From DASYTH01 sp035762905 (GTDB taxonomy: Bacteria > Actinomycetota > Actinomycetes > Mycobacteriales > Pseudonocardiaceae), in contig NZ_DASUCC010000145.1 in assembly GCF_035762905.1 (NCBI RefSeq), forward strand, positions 1-21,323: a stretch of DNA of 21,323 nt. The letters are read 5' to 3'. A program made the translations under genes and the position numbers. Under the pieces are notes generated by a model. It saw only the letters and a program-made list of their open reading frames with translations, was not told the origin of the DNA and ran no database searches. This document shows, piece after piece, positions 21,304-21,323 of the stretch (within the stretch, counting starts at the first letter, position 1; each line of letters begins with the position of its first letter).

Positions 21304-21323
21304 CCGCTACGCGGCCGGCGCCC

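Overview
The window is high-GC actinobacterial DNA. The polA / rpsA / coaE order, the coaE-GrpB fusion, an XRE-DUF5753 regulator with DUF397 partners, several apparently leaderless genes and abundant GTG/TTG starts point to a filamentous actinomycete, probably of the Pseudonocardiaceae type. This is inferred from gene families; no database was searched.

Layout. 1-1.2 kb: the 3' part of polA, ending at a hairpin. 1.2-2.0 kb (minus): a broken gene for a secreted Ig-like protein with an LAATG wall-sorting tail. 2.4-3.1 kb: a double-domain VOC protein. 3.1-4.9 kb: two small putative metal-binding proteins (minus) divergent from an XRE regulator, which is followed by a DUF397 gene present twice through a 213-bp tandem duplication. 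5.0-6.6 kb: an AraC-type regulator, a single-domain VOC protein and a Rossmann-fold protein. 6.6-10.5 kb (minus): three adjacent paralogous genes for membrane-anchored Asp-box proteins. The promoter-proximal one carries an ECF-sigma-like module fused in front of the membrane helix. 10.7 kb: five 23-bp tandem repeats. 10.8-12.6 kb (minus): a GNAT protein and a methyltransferase. 12.8-16.6 kb: rpsA, a lipoprotein, a small minus-strand gene and coaE-GrpB. 16.6-21.3 kb: a double-TetR regulator divergent from a two-gene beta-oxidation operon (thiolase plus FadB-like multifunctional enzyme).

How the parts fit. polA, rpsA and coaE are a conserved housekeeping neighbourhood; in mycobacteria polA and rpsA are adjacent. 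Here about 11.7 kb of mostly accessory genes lies between them. The most notable item is the three-gene operon at 6561-10456. A short sigma-like DNA-binding module is tethered through one membrane helix to an extracytoplasmic Asp-box domain, and two sigma-less paralogs follow it. This looks like a one-component trans-envelope sensor with companion proteins. The right-hand end looks like a self-contained fatty-acid catabolism unit, with a regulator whose putative operator sits between two promoters sharing a -35 region.
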